64,000 nt of DNA from positions 17,326 through 81,325 of the forward strand of contig NZ_CALHGM010000043.1 in the NCBI RefSeq assembly GCF_938030145.1, written 5' to 3'. The position numbers and the translations under genes are program-made. The stretch comes from an uncultured Campylobacter sp. (GTDB lineage: Bacteria > Campylobacterota > Campylobacteria > Campylobacterales > Campylobacteraceae). The notes under the pieces were generated by a model. The model searched no databases. It worked only from the letters and a program-made list of their open reading frames with translations, and was not told where the DNA came from. This document shows, in pieces, positions 26,561-34,628 of this stretch; within the stretch, counting starts at the first letter, position 1; each line of letters opens with the position of its first letter.

Positions 26561-27077
26561 CCGCAGCGGGCGCGACTTGTCGCAGATACGACTCGTCGTT
26601 TGAATTTTATCCGCGTATGGCTTGAATTTTACCCGCGCCTTTTATTAAATTTTGCCCGCTGCCGCCACTTTCGTTAAATTTAGCTCGCGTCCGAGTTTGC
26701 GTTCGCACGCAATTATTAAATTTGCTCGTATTTGCCCAAGCTCGCGCCCATTCATATTCATTGAAATTTAGCCCGCATTCGCTCATTAAGCTAGCCTAAA
26801 ATTCAGCCTGTATCGGTTCCATTGTTAAATTTACCCGTCTATGTCCAAACTCTCACTCGTCCGCTCTTATGGAATTTAGCTCGCATTGCCTGCTCGCATC
26901 GGCTTGCTCGTTAAATTTGACCCGTCCGAACCGCTTGCTCGCGCCTGCCGCTTCGTCCCGCCGCCGATTAGAATTCCAAGCCGCATTCGCCCGCCGTGCG
27001 CTGAATAAATCTATATCAATACGGGCGCCGAAATTTTAAGCTATAATGGCGCTAAATTCCGCATTAAAGGAGCTAAA
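26561..27077. other. Spacer with degenerate AAATTTA-GCCCGC motifs
   Basis: No gene is seen. Diverged relatives of the tandem unit continue at irregular distances (for example near 26676, 26714, 26763, 26826 and 26913). The last 40 bases hold the TATAAT box and ribosome binding site of the next gene. Confidence 0.5.
27042..27047 (+). promoter_or_regulatory. Candidate -10 box (TATAAT)
   Basis: TATAAT lies 31 bases before the ATG of the DUF364 gene, which has an AAAGGAG site. Confidence 0.5.
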
Positions 27078-27899
27078 ATGAGCGAAATTTTAGATCAGAC
27101 GCTGGAGCGTGCGAAAGAAATTTTAGGCGCCCAGGCGCTGGAACTTAAGATCGAGCGCGCGGTCGTGGGGCTGTTTTTTAGCGGCGTGAAGCTGAGCGAA
27201 GGCGCGTGCGGGCTTAGCTATACGCCGCTAAAGTCCCTATCGGGCGCCGTTTGCTGCCCCTCGCAAGCAAGCGCGATGCCCGATTCGGGCAATATCGCAG
27301 GCAAGAGCGTGCGCTATCTGCTACGCGATCTGGGCTCTGCCGCGCCGCTTAAAAAGACGCTCGCGCTCGCCGCGCTAAATGCGCTTGGAAGGGCGTGTTT
27401 TGATAAAATTCACGCGGATTACGACGTAAAATTCGGCGCCGATCCCTTTGATGAGCTGCAGATCGAGCGCGGCAGCTTTAGCGTCGTCGTGGGCGCGCTG
27501 GTGCCCTACATCAAGACACTGATGAAAAAGGGCGCGGATTTTAAAATTTTAGAGCTTGACAAAAGCACGCTCAAGCAGGCCGAGCTGCCGTTTTACCTAC
27601 CTGCAAGCGAGGCTGCAAGCGTCGTGCCGCGCGCCGATAACGTGATAATCACGGCTACGACGCTCATCAACGACACGCTGGATGGGCTTTTGCGTCTGAA
27701 AAAAAGCGGCGCCAAGCTCGTACTCGTGGGGCCTACCACGCCGCTACTGCCGCAGGCGCTGTTTGAGCGCGGCGTGGACTTTGCGGGCGGCACGCTCGTG
27801 CGGGATGCGGACGCGGTGCTCGATATCATCGCGCAGGCGGGCTCGGGGTATCATTTTTTGGGTAAATTTGCCGATAAAATCACGGTCTGTAGGGGCTAG
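27078..27899 (+). CDS. DUF4213/DUF364 family putative heavy-metal chelation protein
   Basis: The product has 273 residues. The N-terminal part (about 10-95) matches the DUF4213 fold with GACGLSYTP and a GAVCCPSQ-like segment. The C-terminal part (about 115-270) is the DUF364 domain with VVGALVPYI, DNVIITATTLINDTLDGLL and LVGPTTPLLPQALFERGVDF. The family is described as a putative heavy-metal chelator, with no established reaction. Its position near copper- and nickel-using systems is suggestive only. It has its own promoter and is 59 bases upstream of a hydrolase gene. Confidence 0.8.
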   Translation: MSEILDQTLERAKEILGAQALELKIERAVVGLFFSGVKLSEGACGLSYTPLKSLSGAVCCPSQASAMPDSGNIAGKSVRYLLRDLGSAAPLKKTLALAALNALGRACFDKIHADYDVKFGADPFDELQIERGSFSVVVGALVPYIKTLMKKGADFKILELDKSTLKQAELPFYLPASEAASVVPRADNVIITATTLINDTLDGLLRLKKSGAKLVLVGPTTPLLPQALFERGVDFAGGTLVRDADAVLDIIAQAGSGYHFLGKFADKITVCRG

Positions 27900-27958
27900 C
27901 GCGCGGATTGAAATTTTAAAATTTAGCGCGCAAAGGGCTTAAATTTAAAGGAGAAAAT

Positions 27959-28522
27959 ATGCAAAAGTGCGTCTATATCGTGCACGGCTACGATGCTTCG
28001 CCTAAGAAGCACTGGTTTGTTTGGCTTAAAGGCGAGATTGAAAAATCGGGCGCGAGGGCGGAAATTTTAACGATGCCTACGCCTGCGAATCCGAGGCTTG
28101 ATGAGTGGCTGAAAACTCTGCGAGAAAGCGTAAAATTTAAAGGCGAAGTCTATCTGGTCGGACACAGCCTCGGATGCCCTACTATCTTAAATTTTTTGCA
28201 AAGCAGTGCCATGGGCGGCACAGTAGAGGGGATCGTGCTGGTCTCGGGGCTTACAAAGCCGCTTAGCGATCCGCAATTTAAAATTTTAGACGAGTTTATG
28301 GATAAAGGCTTTGATTTTGAGCGCATAAAAGCCGCCGCAAAACAGCGCGCGGTGGTTGCCGCAAAGGATGATTATATCGTGCCGTTTAGCTTCAGCCGCG
28401 AGCTAGCGGGGCAGATCGATGCTAAGTTTTACGAGGTGGAGAAGGGCGGGCATTTTTTGGATAGAGACGGCTTTACGAAGCTTGATCTCGTCTATGAAAT
28501 TTTAGAAAAAATGATGAAATAA
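27959..28522 (+). CDS. RBBP9/YdeN-type serine hydrolase
   Basis: This 187-residue cytoplasmic alpha/beta hydrolase has the oxyanion-side HGYDASPKKHWF start, the nucleophile Ser in VGHSLGCPT (about residue 69), the Asp in AAKDDYIVP and the catalytic His in KGGHFLDRDGF. The length and motifs fit the RBBP9/YdeN family, whose physiological substrates are mostly unknown. It has a GGAG site and probably shares a transcript with the DUF364 gene. Confidence 0.85.
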   Translation: MQKCVYIVHGYDASPKKHWFVWLKGEIEKSGARAEILTMPTPANPRLDEWLKTLRESVKFKGEVYLVGHSLGCPTILNFLQSSAMGGTVEGIVLVSGLTKPLSDPQFKILDEFMDKGFDFERIKAAAKQRAVVAAKDDYIVPFSFSRELAGQIDAKFYEVEKGGHFLDRDGFTKLDLVYEILEKMMK

Positions 28523-28924
28523 AGGGCTAGATTTGGGGCAGGCGCACCCGCTTGGTTTTTGCTTCTGCATTCGCGCTGCTCGCATTTTTCTCTGCCGAAG
28601 CTCGGATTTGCTTTGCGGCTAAGATAAAGGTCTCGTATTTAGCCCACCGAAGGCTTCGCTGCCCGCATAAATAAATAGATAAGCCTGCGGCGTAATCGTC
28701 GTTTGCGAGGCGAGTTCCGCGCGGTTTTAAAATTTTGTAAATGTCGCAGCGACATAAGCGTGTTCTGCATAAATGTCAAAGCGTGGCGGCTAGCGAGAAT
28801 TTTATCAGTTCGCAAAATTTTTGTCCGCGGCGAAATTTCATACTCGGCTTGTGCGAGCTAAATCCGTGCCTAAGCCCGTGCTGCGCGAGAGATAAAATTT
28901 AGTGGGCGCGAAAGGCGCATAGGC
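28523..28924. other. Spacer without recognisable features
   Basis: In about 400 bases I see no gene, no clear promoter and no terminator, apart from scattered AAATTTTA words. Confidence 0.5.
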
Positions 28925-29113
28925 TTAGCTTTTCTTTTCGTTAAACATATACGAGGTCACGAAAACGATCAGACAAACGGGCGCAAACGCAAACGCAAAC
29001 GCCGCGCTCCAGCCGGCGGCACGCTCGCCCCAAAAATACCCCGCCACGAGGCATGCCAAAAACCCACCGTAAAAAGCGCCGAGCGATAAATTTTCTACCG
29101 TAAAAAGTAGCAA
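28925..29113 (-). CDS. Small membrane protein, probably the 3' half of a frameshifted gene
   Basis: This 62-residue frame has two predicted membrane helices (about 12-28 and 33-52) and ends in NEKKS. It begins with a TTG lacking a ribosome binding site, inside the end of the upstream 89-residue frame and shifted by -1. The two together would make a four-helix protein of about 145 residues. A frameshift in the A6 or T5 tracts near 29105-29130 is therefore likely. Confidence 0.4.
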   Translation of the reverse strand: MLLFTVENLSLGAFYGGFLACLVAGYFWGERAAGWSAAFAFAFAPVCLIVFVTSYMFNEKKS

Positions 29114-29364
29114 ACTAAGATTTGGTTTTTTACAAACAGCTTGCTTAGCTTAAAATTTTTATACCTTTTGAACAAATACCAAAGCAGCGCACAAGCTAAA
29201 ATCGCAAATATTGCTACAAAAACAGCAATCCTTAGCGCGCCATCGAAAGGCAAAACCGCCAAAATCAATGCCGCCGCCCACCAATCAAGCAAGAAAGCCA
29301 TCGGCACCGCCAGCAAATATCTCGCCGCCCTGTGAAATTTATACCTTTGCTCTGCATTTATCAA
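29095..29364 (-). CDS. Small membrane protein, probably the 5' half of a frameshifted gene
   Basis: The product has 89 residues: a short polar N-terminus (NAEQRYKFHRAARYLL) and two membrane helices (about 20-38 and 44-65). It ends shortly after a basic stretch. A diverged remnant of its N-terminus, NAEQRYEFNAAARV, occurs at 31165-31263, showing that this gene type was duplicated along with the neighbouring paralogues. No function is recognised. Confidence 0.55.
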   Translation of the reverse strand: MINAEQRYKFHRAARYLLAVPMAFLLDWWAAALILAVLPFDGALRIAVFVAIFAILACALLWYLFKRYKNFKLSKLFVKNQILVCYFLR

Positions 29365-29399
29365 ATTTTACTTCTTTTAAATTTTACAATCAAAGCTTT

Positions 29400-30161
29400 T
29401 CATCCGCCTTTCGCCTCTCTACTACCTAAATAATATTCTTCCAATGGATAATTTAAATTTCCGCAGTTGTCCAGCTCAAAACCCTGTTTTATATCAAACG
29501 ACGCCTTGTTTCTCTCCTGGTAATATTCTTTGATCTTTTCAGAAAAATTCATTCTATCAAATAAGTATTCGGAATGGTTGCGTTGTATATAATTTTTATA
29601 AATTAAAACAAATCTATCTAACAATATATGAATATTTGGTCCTTTATAAGCGCCGTCTAGAATAATTATCGGTCTATCAAACCCGGCACTCATATCTTTC
29701 AAATTTATTTTTAAATATTTCTTTGGGTCGGTTTTTTTAGCTTTTAGTTTATTCATAAAAATTTCCTCAAACGTCTCATTATTATCATGATGCTTTTTTA
29801 ATACTTCAAACCAATTAGATAAATTTATGTTCTCTAGTTCATAGTATGCAATTTCATATGAGCTACGCCAAGAACTGCCATAGGCGTAGATCCTATAATC
29901 ATTGATCATTTGCTCTAGTTTTAACTCATAATCCAAATACTGTCCTATCGCTATTTTATACAGCTCCTCTTTGGGTAAAATTCTATCCTCTTTCAGGCAG
30001 TATCCTTGCTTGTATTTGTCGTAGTCGGAAAGGGAAACTATCACAAAGCCTCGTGAAGTGGAATAATCGGGGATTATACGGATAAATGCGGCACAAAGTA
30101 TTATTATAAGAAGCAGCGTGCCCGCTAGGGCTTTAAATTTAATAGACCTGTAGAATTTCAT
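29400..30161 (-). CDS. Membrane-anchored or secreted protein, paralogue B of a duplicated family
   Basis: The product has 253 residues with an N-terminal hydrophobic segment (about 9-27) and an exported domain. It is clearly related to the protein encoded at 30357-31184. Both begin with a basic KFK region and share the RI-PDYS, GYCLKE-RIL and EEL motifs near the N-terminus and DNCGN-N near the C-terminus. The two conserved cysteines may form a disulfide. The gene is markedly AT-rich compared with its surroundings, which suggests acquisition. It overlaps a 49-residue gene by 4 bases. The family is unknown. An immunity-type or surface role would be speculation. Confidence 0.7.
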   Translation of the reverse strand: MKFYRSIKFKALAGTLLLIIILCAAFIRIIPDYSTSRGFVIVSLSDYDKYKQGYCLKEDRILPKEELYKIAIGQYLDYELKLEQMINDYRIYAYGSSWRSSYEIAYYELENINLSNWFEVLKKHHDNNETFEEIFMNKLKAKKTDPKKYLKINLKDMSAGFDRPIIILDGAYKGPNIHILLDRFVLIYKNYIQRNHSEYLFDRMNFSEKIKEYYQERNKASFDIKQGFELDNCGNLNYPLEEYYLGSREAKGG

Positions 30162-30307
30162 ATCGTTTCTTTTCTATCCATCCATTCGTTAGAGGCTAAT
30201 TCTTTCGGACCAGGAGGAGTTTTCTTCCCCCACAAATAATAACTCAATATATCGGCGCCGTAATTGCCCTCTAATTCTAATCTCAAATCAGTTTCTTTTT
30301 TGCCCAT
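30158..30307 (-). CDS. 49-residue protein translationally coupled to paralogue B
   Basis: An ATG at 30307 with an AAAGGA site opens a 49-codon frame. Its TGA overlaps the ATG of the next gene in an ATGA junction, strong evidence for translation. The product has no signal peptide and contains YGADILSYYLWGKKTPPGP. It could be the leftover C-terminal end of a larger gene or a small partner of the downstream protein. No family was recognised. Confidence 0.55.
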   Translation of the reverse strand: MGKKETDLRLELEGNYGADILSYYLWGKKTPPGPKELASNEWMDRKETI

Positions 30308-30356
30308 CTCTTATCCTTTTTCGGTTACATTCGTTAAGATAAAATTTCAACCAATC

Positions 30357-31184
30357 TTATCCGCCGTGAATCCACATATCCAGCTCCTGTTCCGCCGGAG
30401 CTTTGATATCAAAATTTATATTTCCGCAATTATCGTATGAGAATTTACGTCGTAGATTTTTCATATGAGTATAAGCCAAGACTTCGTTAAGGCTTTCTAA
30501 GTTCTCATATCCGTTTTTTATTCGTATTAAATTTTCTTTGCTTTTGATTTTTGTTAAATCTTCTTTATTGTTAAGCTCAATATACCAACTTATATAATCA
30601 GGTCTGGCATAATTCACAAAAAATTGATTCTCTTTTATTAAAAATGATTTTTCTAAAAACATTTTTCCGTTATGAAATGGATTTTTCTCTTCGGATAAGA
30701 TGATAGGCTTTTTAAAGCCTAAAATTTCATCCTTATATACAAAATATTTTGATAGATCGGAGATATCTATTTGCGTCTTGTCTTTTATCTCATAATCAAA
30801 ACTCTTCCTGTCGGTATTTTCAACCAAAAAATCAAACCAGTTTTCTTCATTAAAATCGCCGATTAGATAGAGCTTGGAGATGTGTGCCGTATAAAAACTA
30901 TGGCCGAAAATTTTTATATCGTGCTCATCGATAATGGTATTTCGCAGAACCTCATAGTCGTGATATCTTTTAAAATAATTTATAGCGGCATTTTGAAGTA
31001 GCTCTTCGTTGCTCAGAATTCTATTCTCTTTTAGACAATATCCCTTTTGATATTTGTAATAGCTAAAAATAGTAACTACGCAGGAGCCTTGCGAAGCGGA
31101 GTAATCGGGCACGATGCGGATAAACACGGCGCAGAAAAGTAGCGCCGCGGCTAGGATTTTAAATTTAAGTTTGCGAAATTTCAT
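30357..31184 (-). CDS. Membrane-anchored or secreted protein, paralogue A of a duplicated family
   Basis: This 275-residue product is related to the one at 29400-30161 over the N-terminal 45 residues and the C-terminal DNCGNIN region, with a diverged middle. A hydrophobic segment (about 7-23) anchors or exports it. It is AT-rich like its paralogue. The ATG has an AAAGGAT site and lies within the tail of a truncated small gene. The function is unknown. Confidence 0.7.
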   Translation of the reverse strand: MKFRKLKFKILAAALLFCAVFIRIVPDYSASQGSCVVTIFSYYKYQKGYCLKENRILSNEELLQNAAINYFKRYHDYEVLRNTIIDEHDIKIFGHSFYTAHISKLYLIGDFNEENWFDFLVENTDRKSFDYEIKDKTQIDISDLSKYFVYKDEILGFKKPIILSEEKNPFHNGKMFLEKSFLIKENQFFVNYARPDYISWYIELNNKEDLTKIKSKENLIRIKNGYENLESLNEVLAYTHMKNLRRKFSYDNCGNINFDIKAPAEQELDMWIHGG

Positions 31185-31263
31185 TACGATCCTTTAAATG
31201 CCGCCGGCGAAGCAAACGCACCCTCGCCGCTGCGTTAAATTCATACCTTTGCTCCGCGTTCAT
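31165..31263 (-). pseudogene. Remnant of a duplicated small membrane-protein gene
   Basis: A 32-codon frame starts like the intact gene at 29364 (NAEQRYEFNAAARV against NAEQRYKFHRAARY). It then diverges into basic sequence and stops inside paralogue A. It marks an old tandem duplication of the small-membrane-gene/paralogue cassette. Confidence 0.6.
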
Positions 31264-31663
31264 CGCCCTGAGCTTTTTAAATTTGAGATAAATTTTAGCG
31301 ATGCTAAAAGTTTTTCTACCCGCGCCAAAACCCCTTTGCACCGCTAAATTTCATATCCCGCGCTACTCAATTTTAAATCGCCGCAACATTTAAATTTTTG
31401 GTTCTTGCAGCGCTTAAATTTCCCCGGGCACGGCGCGTAAAATTCAGCGACGCGGCGCCAAAAATTTCAGATAAGCTCTAAAGCCGCGCCTTGGTTTTAT
31501 GCCGGCAAAATTTAACCGCACCGCAAAAAGTCGGTCTGCCGTATAAAATTTAGCGGCGCGGCGAAAGAGGGGCCCGTCTCGTAAAGCGGTGCTGCATAAA
31601 ATTTAACCGCGCCACAAAAAGCTACTCCGCTGCGCAAAATTTAACCGCGAGCGCCAAAGCTCG
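31264..31663. repeat. Spacer with repeated AAAATTTAACCGC words
   Basis: No gene is seen. Between about 31500 and 31660 a unit of roughly 45-60 bases built on AAAATTTAACCGC followed by GCAAAAAG-like sequence recurs imperfectly, a relative of the motif arrays at 26.4 kb. Confidence 0.5.
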
Positions 31664-33100
31664 TTACTTCTTCGGTTTGCTTAGCTCGTAGCCGAAGTGG
31701 ATCTTTTTGCTCTCGCCTGGCTTTAGCTCAAAGTCCCAGCTAAGTAGTCCGTCCTTGCCGAGGCTGCTCTGCTCGGGCGAGTTTTTCAGCGCGACCTTTA
31801 CGTCCTCATGCGTCGAAACGGGCGCTCGCTCTTGCAAAACCACGTTCCAAGCGCGCTTGGAGCCGTTTTTGATCTCGTAATCCCAAGCCATGGAATTTTT
31901 GCTTTCGCCGCCGAAAAATGAGTTTTTCGTGAAGTTGTTCGCCTGCTCTTTTTTAACTTCGATCAGGCTGTTTTTACCCAGATACGCTGTAGCCTCCGCG
32001 TTTGCGGCAAAGCCTAGATGCACGAGCCCGATCTGCACGCCGTCGAGCTTTATTAGCGTTTCGCTCTCCTCGATGCTTCTTTCGGGGATAAATTTAGCCC
32101 GCACGTAGGCCGCCTCGCTGCCGTAGCCGTCGATGAGCAGATCAAATTTCGCATCCAGACTCTGTTTATCGAAGCTGAACTCGCCCGCCTCGCCCGCCTT
32201 GAGGCTTACGCCGCTAATTTTCCACACCTTTGAGAGTGAGCTTTCGATATTCGAGCCCGTCCTTGCATACGACGATCTAGCCTCCGCCGCAGGCGCCCTC
32301 TGCATATCCGCCACCTCTAGCATCACATCCTTTTTATACGCCGCTGCGGGCGCCGGCTTTGCAGGTTCGCCCTCGTACCACGGGTAAAACGGCTGCGGCG
32401 CGGTCTGCGAGGAGTATTCGTAAGGATACAGCGCGATCGTCAAATTCGCTAGCTCGGCGTTTAGCGGATTTTGCACCGAGAGTTTTTGCGCGACCTCGAT
32501 TTTGCCGCTAGCAAGATCTGCAGAGAGCTCGTTGTGCGTGTAGGCGCTTACGTCAACGGGGTAGTTGATCTTAACGAAGCTCGGATCGCAGCCAAAGTTC
32601 GCGTTTAAGCGGCGTTCGTTTTTGATATGATATTTTGAAATTCGCTCTTTGAGCTTTCCGATTTGCTCATCTGTCTTTGAAATTTCACCCGCTACGAGCA
32701 AGACTTCGTCGTAAATTTTTTGCGAATCCGCCTTTAAGCTTGCTAAGCTTCTATCTTTTAAGCTCGCAAAATCGCTTAAAAAGCGCTGCTGCGCCTTAAG
32801 TGCGACCAGGCGGTCGCTTAGCTCGCGCAAGCTCTTTTCGTCCGCCTCTTTTTTGGCGAATTCCGCGTTTTTCACGGGCTCGCTCTCTTCCAAAGACAAT
32901 TCGCGCACTTCGCAAGAGCCCACAATCTCGATGCTGCGGATATCCAAGTACTCCGGCACGTTCACGCTGAAGTTTGATTTTTGCGCGCCGAAGTTTTGAT
33001 GCAAGAAGGCAGAGTTCGCGTAGATCTCAAGGCTGTTTTCCTGCGCGCTTAAATTTACGGCAAGCGCTGCAGCTGCGCTTAAAAGCACTATTTTTTTCAT
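31664..33100 (-). CDS. DUF4139 domain-containing exported protein
   Basis: The product has 478 residues. A signal peptide (1-19) and an N-terminal DUF4140-type segment precede a coiled-coil region (about 75-165, with runs such as RELSDRLVALKAQQRFL) and a DUF4139 beta domain (about 190-475). The domain ends with GLLSWDFELKPGESKKIHFGYEL. This matches the mucoidy-inhibitor-A-like family, whose biochemical function is not known. A periplasmic or cell-surface location is expected. It appears to be a single-gene unit. Confidence 0.85.
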   Translation of the reverse strand: MKKIVLLSAAAALAVNLSAQENSLEIYANSAFLHQNFGAQKSNFSVNVPEYLDIRSIEIVGSCEVRELSLEESEPVKNAEFAKKEADEKSLRELSDRLVALKAQQRFLSDFASLKDRSLASLKADSQKIYDEVLLVAGEISKTDEQIGKLKERISKYHIKNERRLNANFGCDPSFVKINYPVDVSAYTHNELSADLASGKIEVAQKLSVQNPLNAELANLTIALYPYEYSSQTAPQPFYPWYEGEPAKPAPAAAYKKDVMLEVADMQRAPAAEARSSYARTGSNIESSLSKVWKISGVSLKAGEAGEFSFDKQSLDAKFDLLIDGYGSEAAYVRAKFIPERSIEESETLIKLDGVQIGLVHLGFAANAEATAYLGKNSLIEVKKEQANNFTKNSFFGGESKNSMAWDYEIKNGSKRAWNVVLQERAPVSTHEDVKVALKNSPEQSSLGKDGLLSWDFELKPGESKKIHFGYELSKPKK

Positions 33101-33292
33101 TTTTGCTCCTTAAAAATTTTACGTAATTGTAACGATAAATTTTGATTTTTATGCTTAAAATTCGGAGCAAATTTTAAAATTCCGACCCCGCCGCCCGCTT
33201 TGAAATTTTAAAATTTCGCCGCCGTAAAAACTCCGCCGCGGACGTTAAAATTTTACCGCTGCTAGCGCTATATAAGCTTTGTTGCTCGCGAA

Positions 33293-33340
33293 GCCAAACT
33301 GATAAATTTTAAAATTTTGCGCAGCAAAATTTCTGACTAT
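33293..33340. repeat. Hairpin repeat, copy 1
   Basis: GATAAATTTTAAAATTTT leads into a stem AAATTTTGC (33312-33320), loop GCA, GCAAAATTT (33324-33332), then CTGA. It matches copies at 33587 and 33737. Confidence 0.8.
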
Positions 33341-33586
33341 CTTTCGCGGAGACTTCGCAAGCGTCTTAACGCCTGCTCGTATTGCTCCGCTCAGGTGCAG
33401 GGAGTGCTTGCACTCCCGCTCGCAAGGATGAGCTTAGCTCGTCCGCGAATTTAAACCGATAAAAATGCAGGCGTTAGCCTGCCGTAACTTTAGCGGGGCG
33501 TGGGGCATAGCCCCGCTCGCAGGCTCGGACCTTCAAGGAAACATCAGCAGCGCCTTGCGCTTCGCTTATTTTGTTCGAGCCGAGAA

Positions 33587-33640
33587 GTCAAACAGATAAA
33601 TTTTAAAATTTTACGTAGTAAAATTTCTGAAACTTTAGGC
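33587..33640. repeat. Hairpin repeat, copy 2 with compensatory change
   Basis: The stem here is AAATTTTAC (33606-33614), loop GTA, GTAAAATTT (33618-33626). Relative to the other copies one G-C pair is replaced by A-T on both sides, so pairing is preserved. It continues with CTGAAACTTTAGGCG. Confidence 0.8.
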
Positions 33641-33736
33641 GAGCGAAGCAATGCGAAGGAAGCGCGGGGCGCTTTCTAGCCTTCACGAGAAATAGTGAAG
33701 CTCCTCATCGCAGCGGCGGCTTGGTCATCGCGCAAA

Positions 33737-33791
33737 GCCAAACCGATAAATTTTAAAATTTTGCGCAGCAAAATTTCTGTAACTTTAGGTG
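33737..33791. repeat. Hairpin repeat, copy 3
   Basis: The stem AAATTTTGC (33756-33764), loop GCA, GCAAAATTT is followed by CTGTAACTTTAGGTG. The flanks match copy 2 on both sides. Confidence 0.8.
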
Positions 33792-33851
33792 GGTCGAGGG
33801 AGCGAAGCTCCCCGTCGCAAGGACGAGCTGTGCTCGTCCGCGAAGTTAGGA

Positions 33852-34628
33852 TTAAAACGGATACGTCAAGCAACAGACCCTGCCGACCTTTTCGTTGTAG
33901 CTGACATCGAGCTTCAGATCGTATAGTTTGCTTAAAATTTCGCTTTTTATGATCTGCTCGGCCTTGCCGTATGCGACCTCGCCGCCGCCTTTTACGAGCG
34001 CGACGTATCCGCCCAAAAGCAGTGCGAAGTCGGGATTGTGCGTGGCTAAAACGACGGTGTAGCCGTTTTTTAAAAGCTCTTTTGTGGCGCGGAGGAATTT
34101 GTATTGGTTGGCAAAGTCTAACGCCGAGGTCGGCTCGTCGAAGATCACGATCTTAGGCTCGCTGCAAAGGGCGCGCGCGATGGACGCCATCTGCCTCTGG
34201 CCGCCGCTTAGGCGCGTGATGATCTTGTCTTTTAGGTGCCAAATTTCAAGCATTTTCATGTAGCGCTGCGCAAGCCTGTAGTCGTTTTCGCTCGGCTGCG
34301 AAAAGATCCCGATATGCGCCGTGCGCCCCATCAGGACGTACTCAAAGACGCTGTAGTCGTACTCGCAGACCTCGCTTTGCGAGACGTAGCCGATGATCTC
34401 GGCGCGCCCTTTGGCGCCAAGGCTCGCCATATCCTTACCGTCGATTGAAATTTTACCGCGCAGAGGCGTAAGCGTGCCGCTGATTAAATTTAAAAGCGTC
34501 GATTTGCCTGCGCCGTTTTGCCCCAAAATCGTCAGCATCGCGCCCGCTTCGAGGTTGAAATTCACGTCGTGCAGCGTCAGAGGGGCGGATTTTACGTAGC
34601 CGAAGTCTAAGCTCTCAACCCTAACCAT
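33852..34628 (-). CDS. FepC-type ABC transporter ATPase (siderophore/heme/cobalamin class)
   Basis: This 258-residue ATPase has Walker A GQNGAGKST (about 37-45), Q-loop YVSQSEV, signature LSGGQRQMASIARAL, Walker B IVIFDEPT and switch ATHN. It belongs to the group that powers import of iron chelates, heme or cobalamin with FecCD permeases. It overlaps the permease gene by 8 bases. The substrate cannot be told from the ATPase. The matching binding-protein gene just upstream is decayed. Confidence 0.9.
   Translation of the reverse strand: MVRVESLDFGYVKSAPLTLHDVNFNLEAGAMLTILGQNGAGKSTLLNLISGTLTPLRGKISIDGKDMASLGAKGRAEIIGYVSQSEVCEYDYSVFEYVLMGRTAHIGIFSQPSENDYRLAQRYMKMLEIWHLKDKIITRLSGGQRQMASIARALCSEPKIVIFDEPTSALDFANQYKFLRATKELLKNGYTVVLATHNPDFALLLGGYVALVKGGGEVAYGKAEQIIKSEILSKLYDLKLDVSYNEKVGRVCCLTYPF

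Larger units (their letters stand above)
33101..33851. other. 750-base spacer packed with hairpins and repeats
   Basis: No gene is seen. The stretch holds three copies of a hairpin-bearing repeat (listed separately) and an extra palindrome AAATTTTAAAATTT at 33203-33216. It also holds several perfect GC-rich hairpins such as GGACGAGC-TGT-GCTCGTCC near 33825 and GGGAGTGC-TT-GCACTCCC near 33400. Confidence 0.6.
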
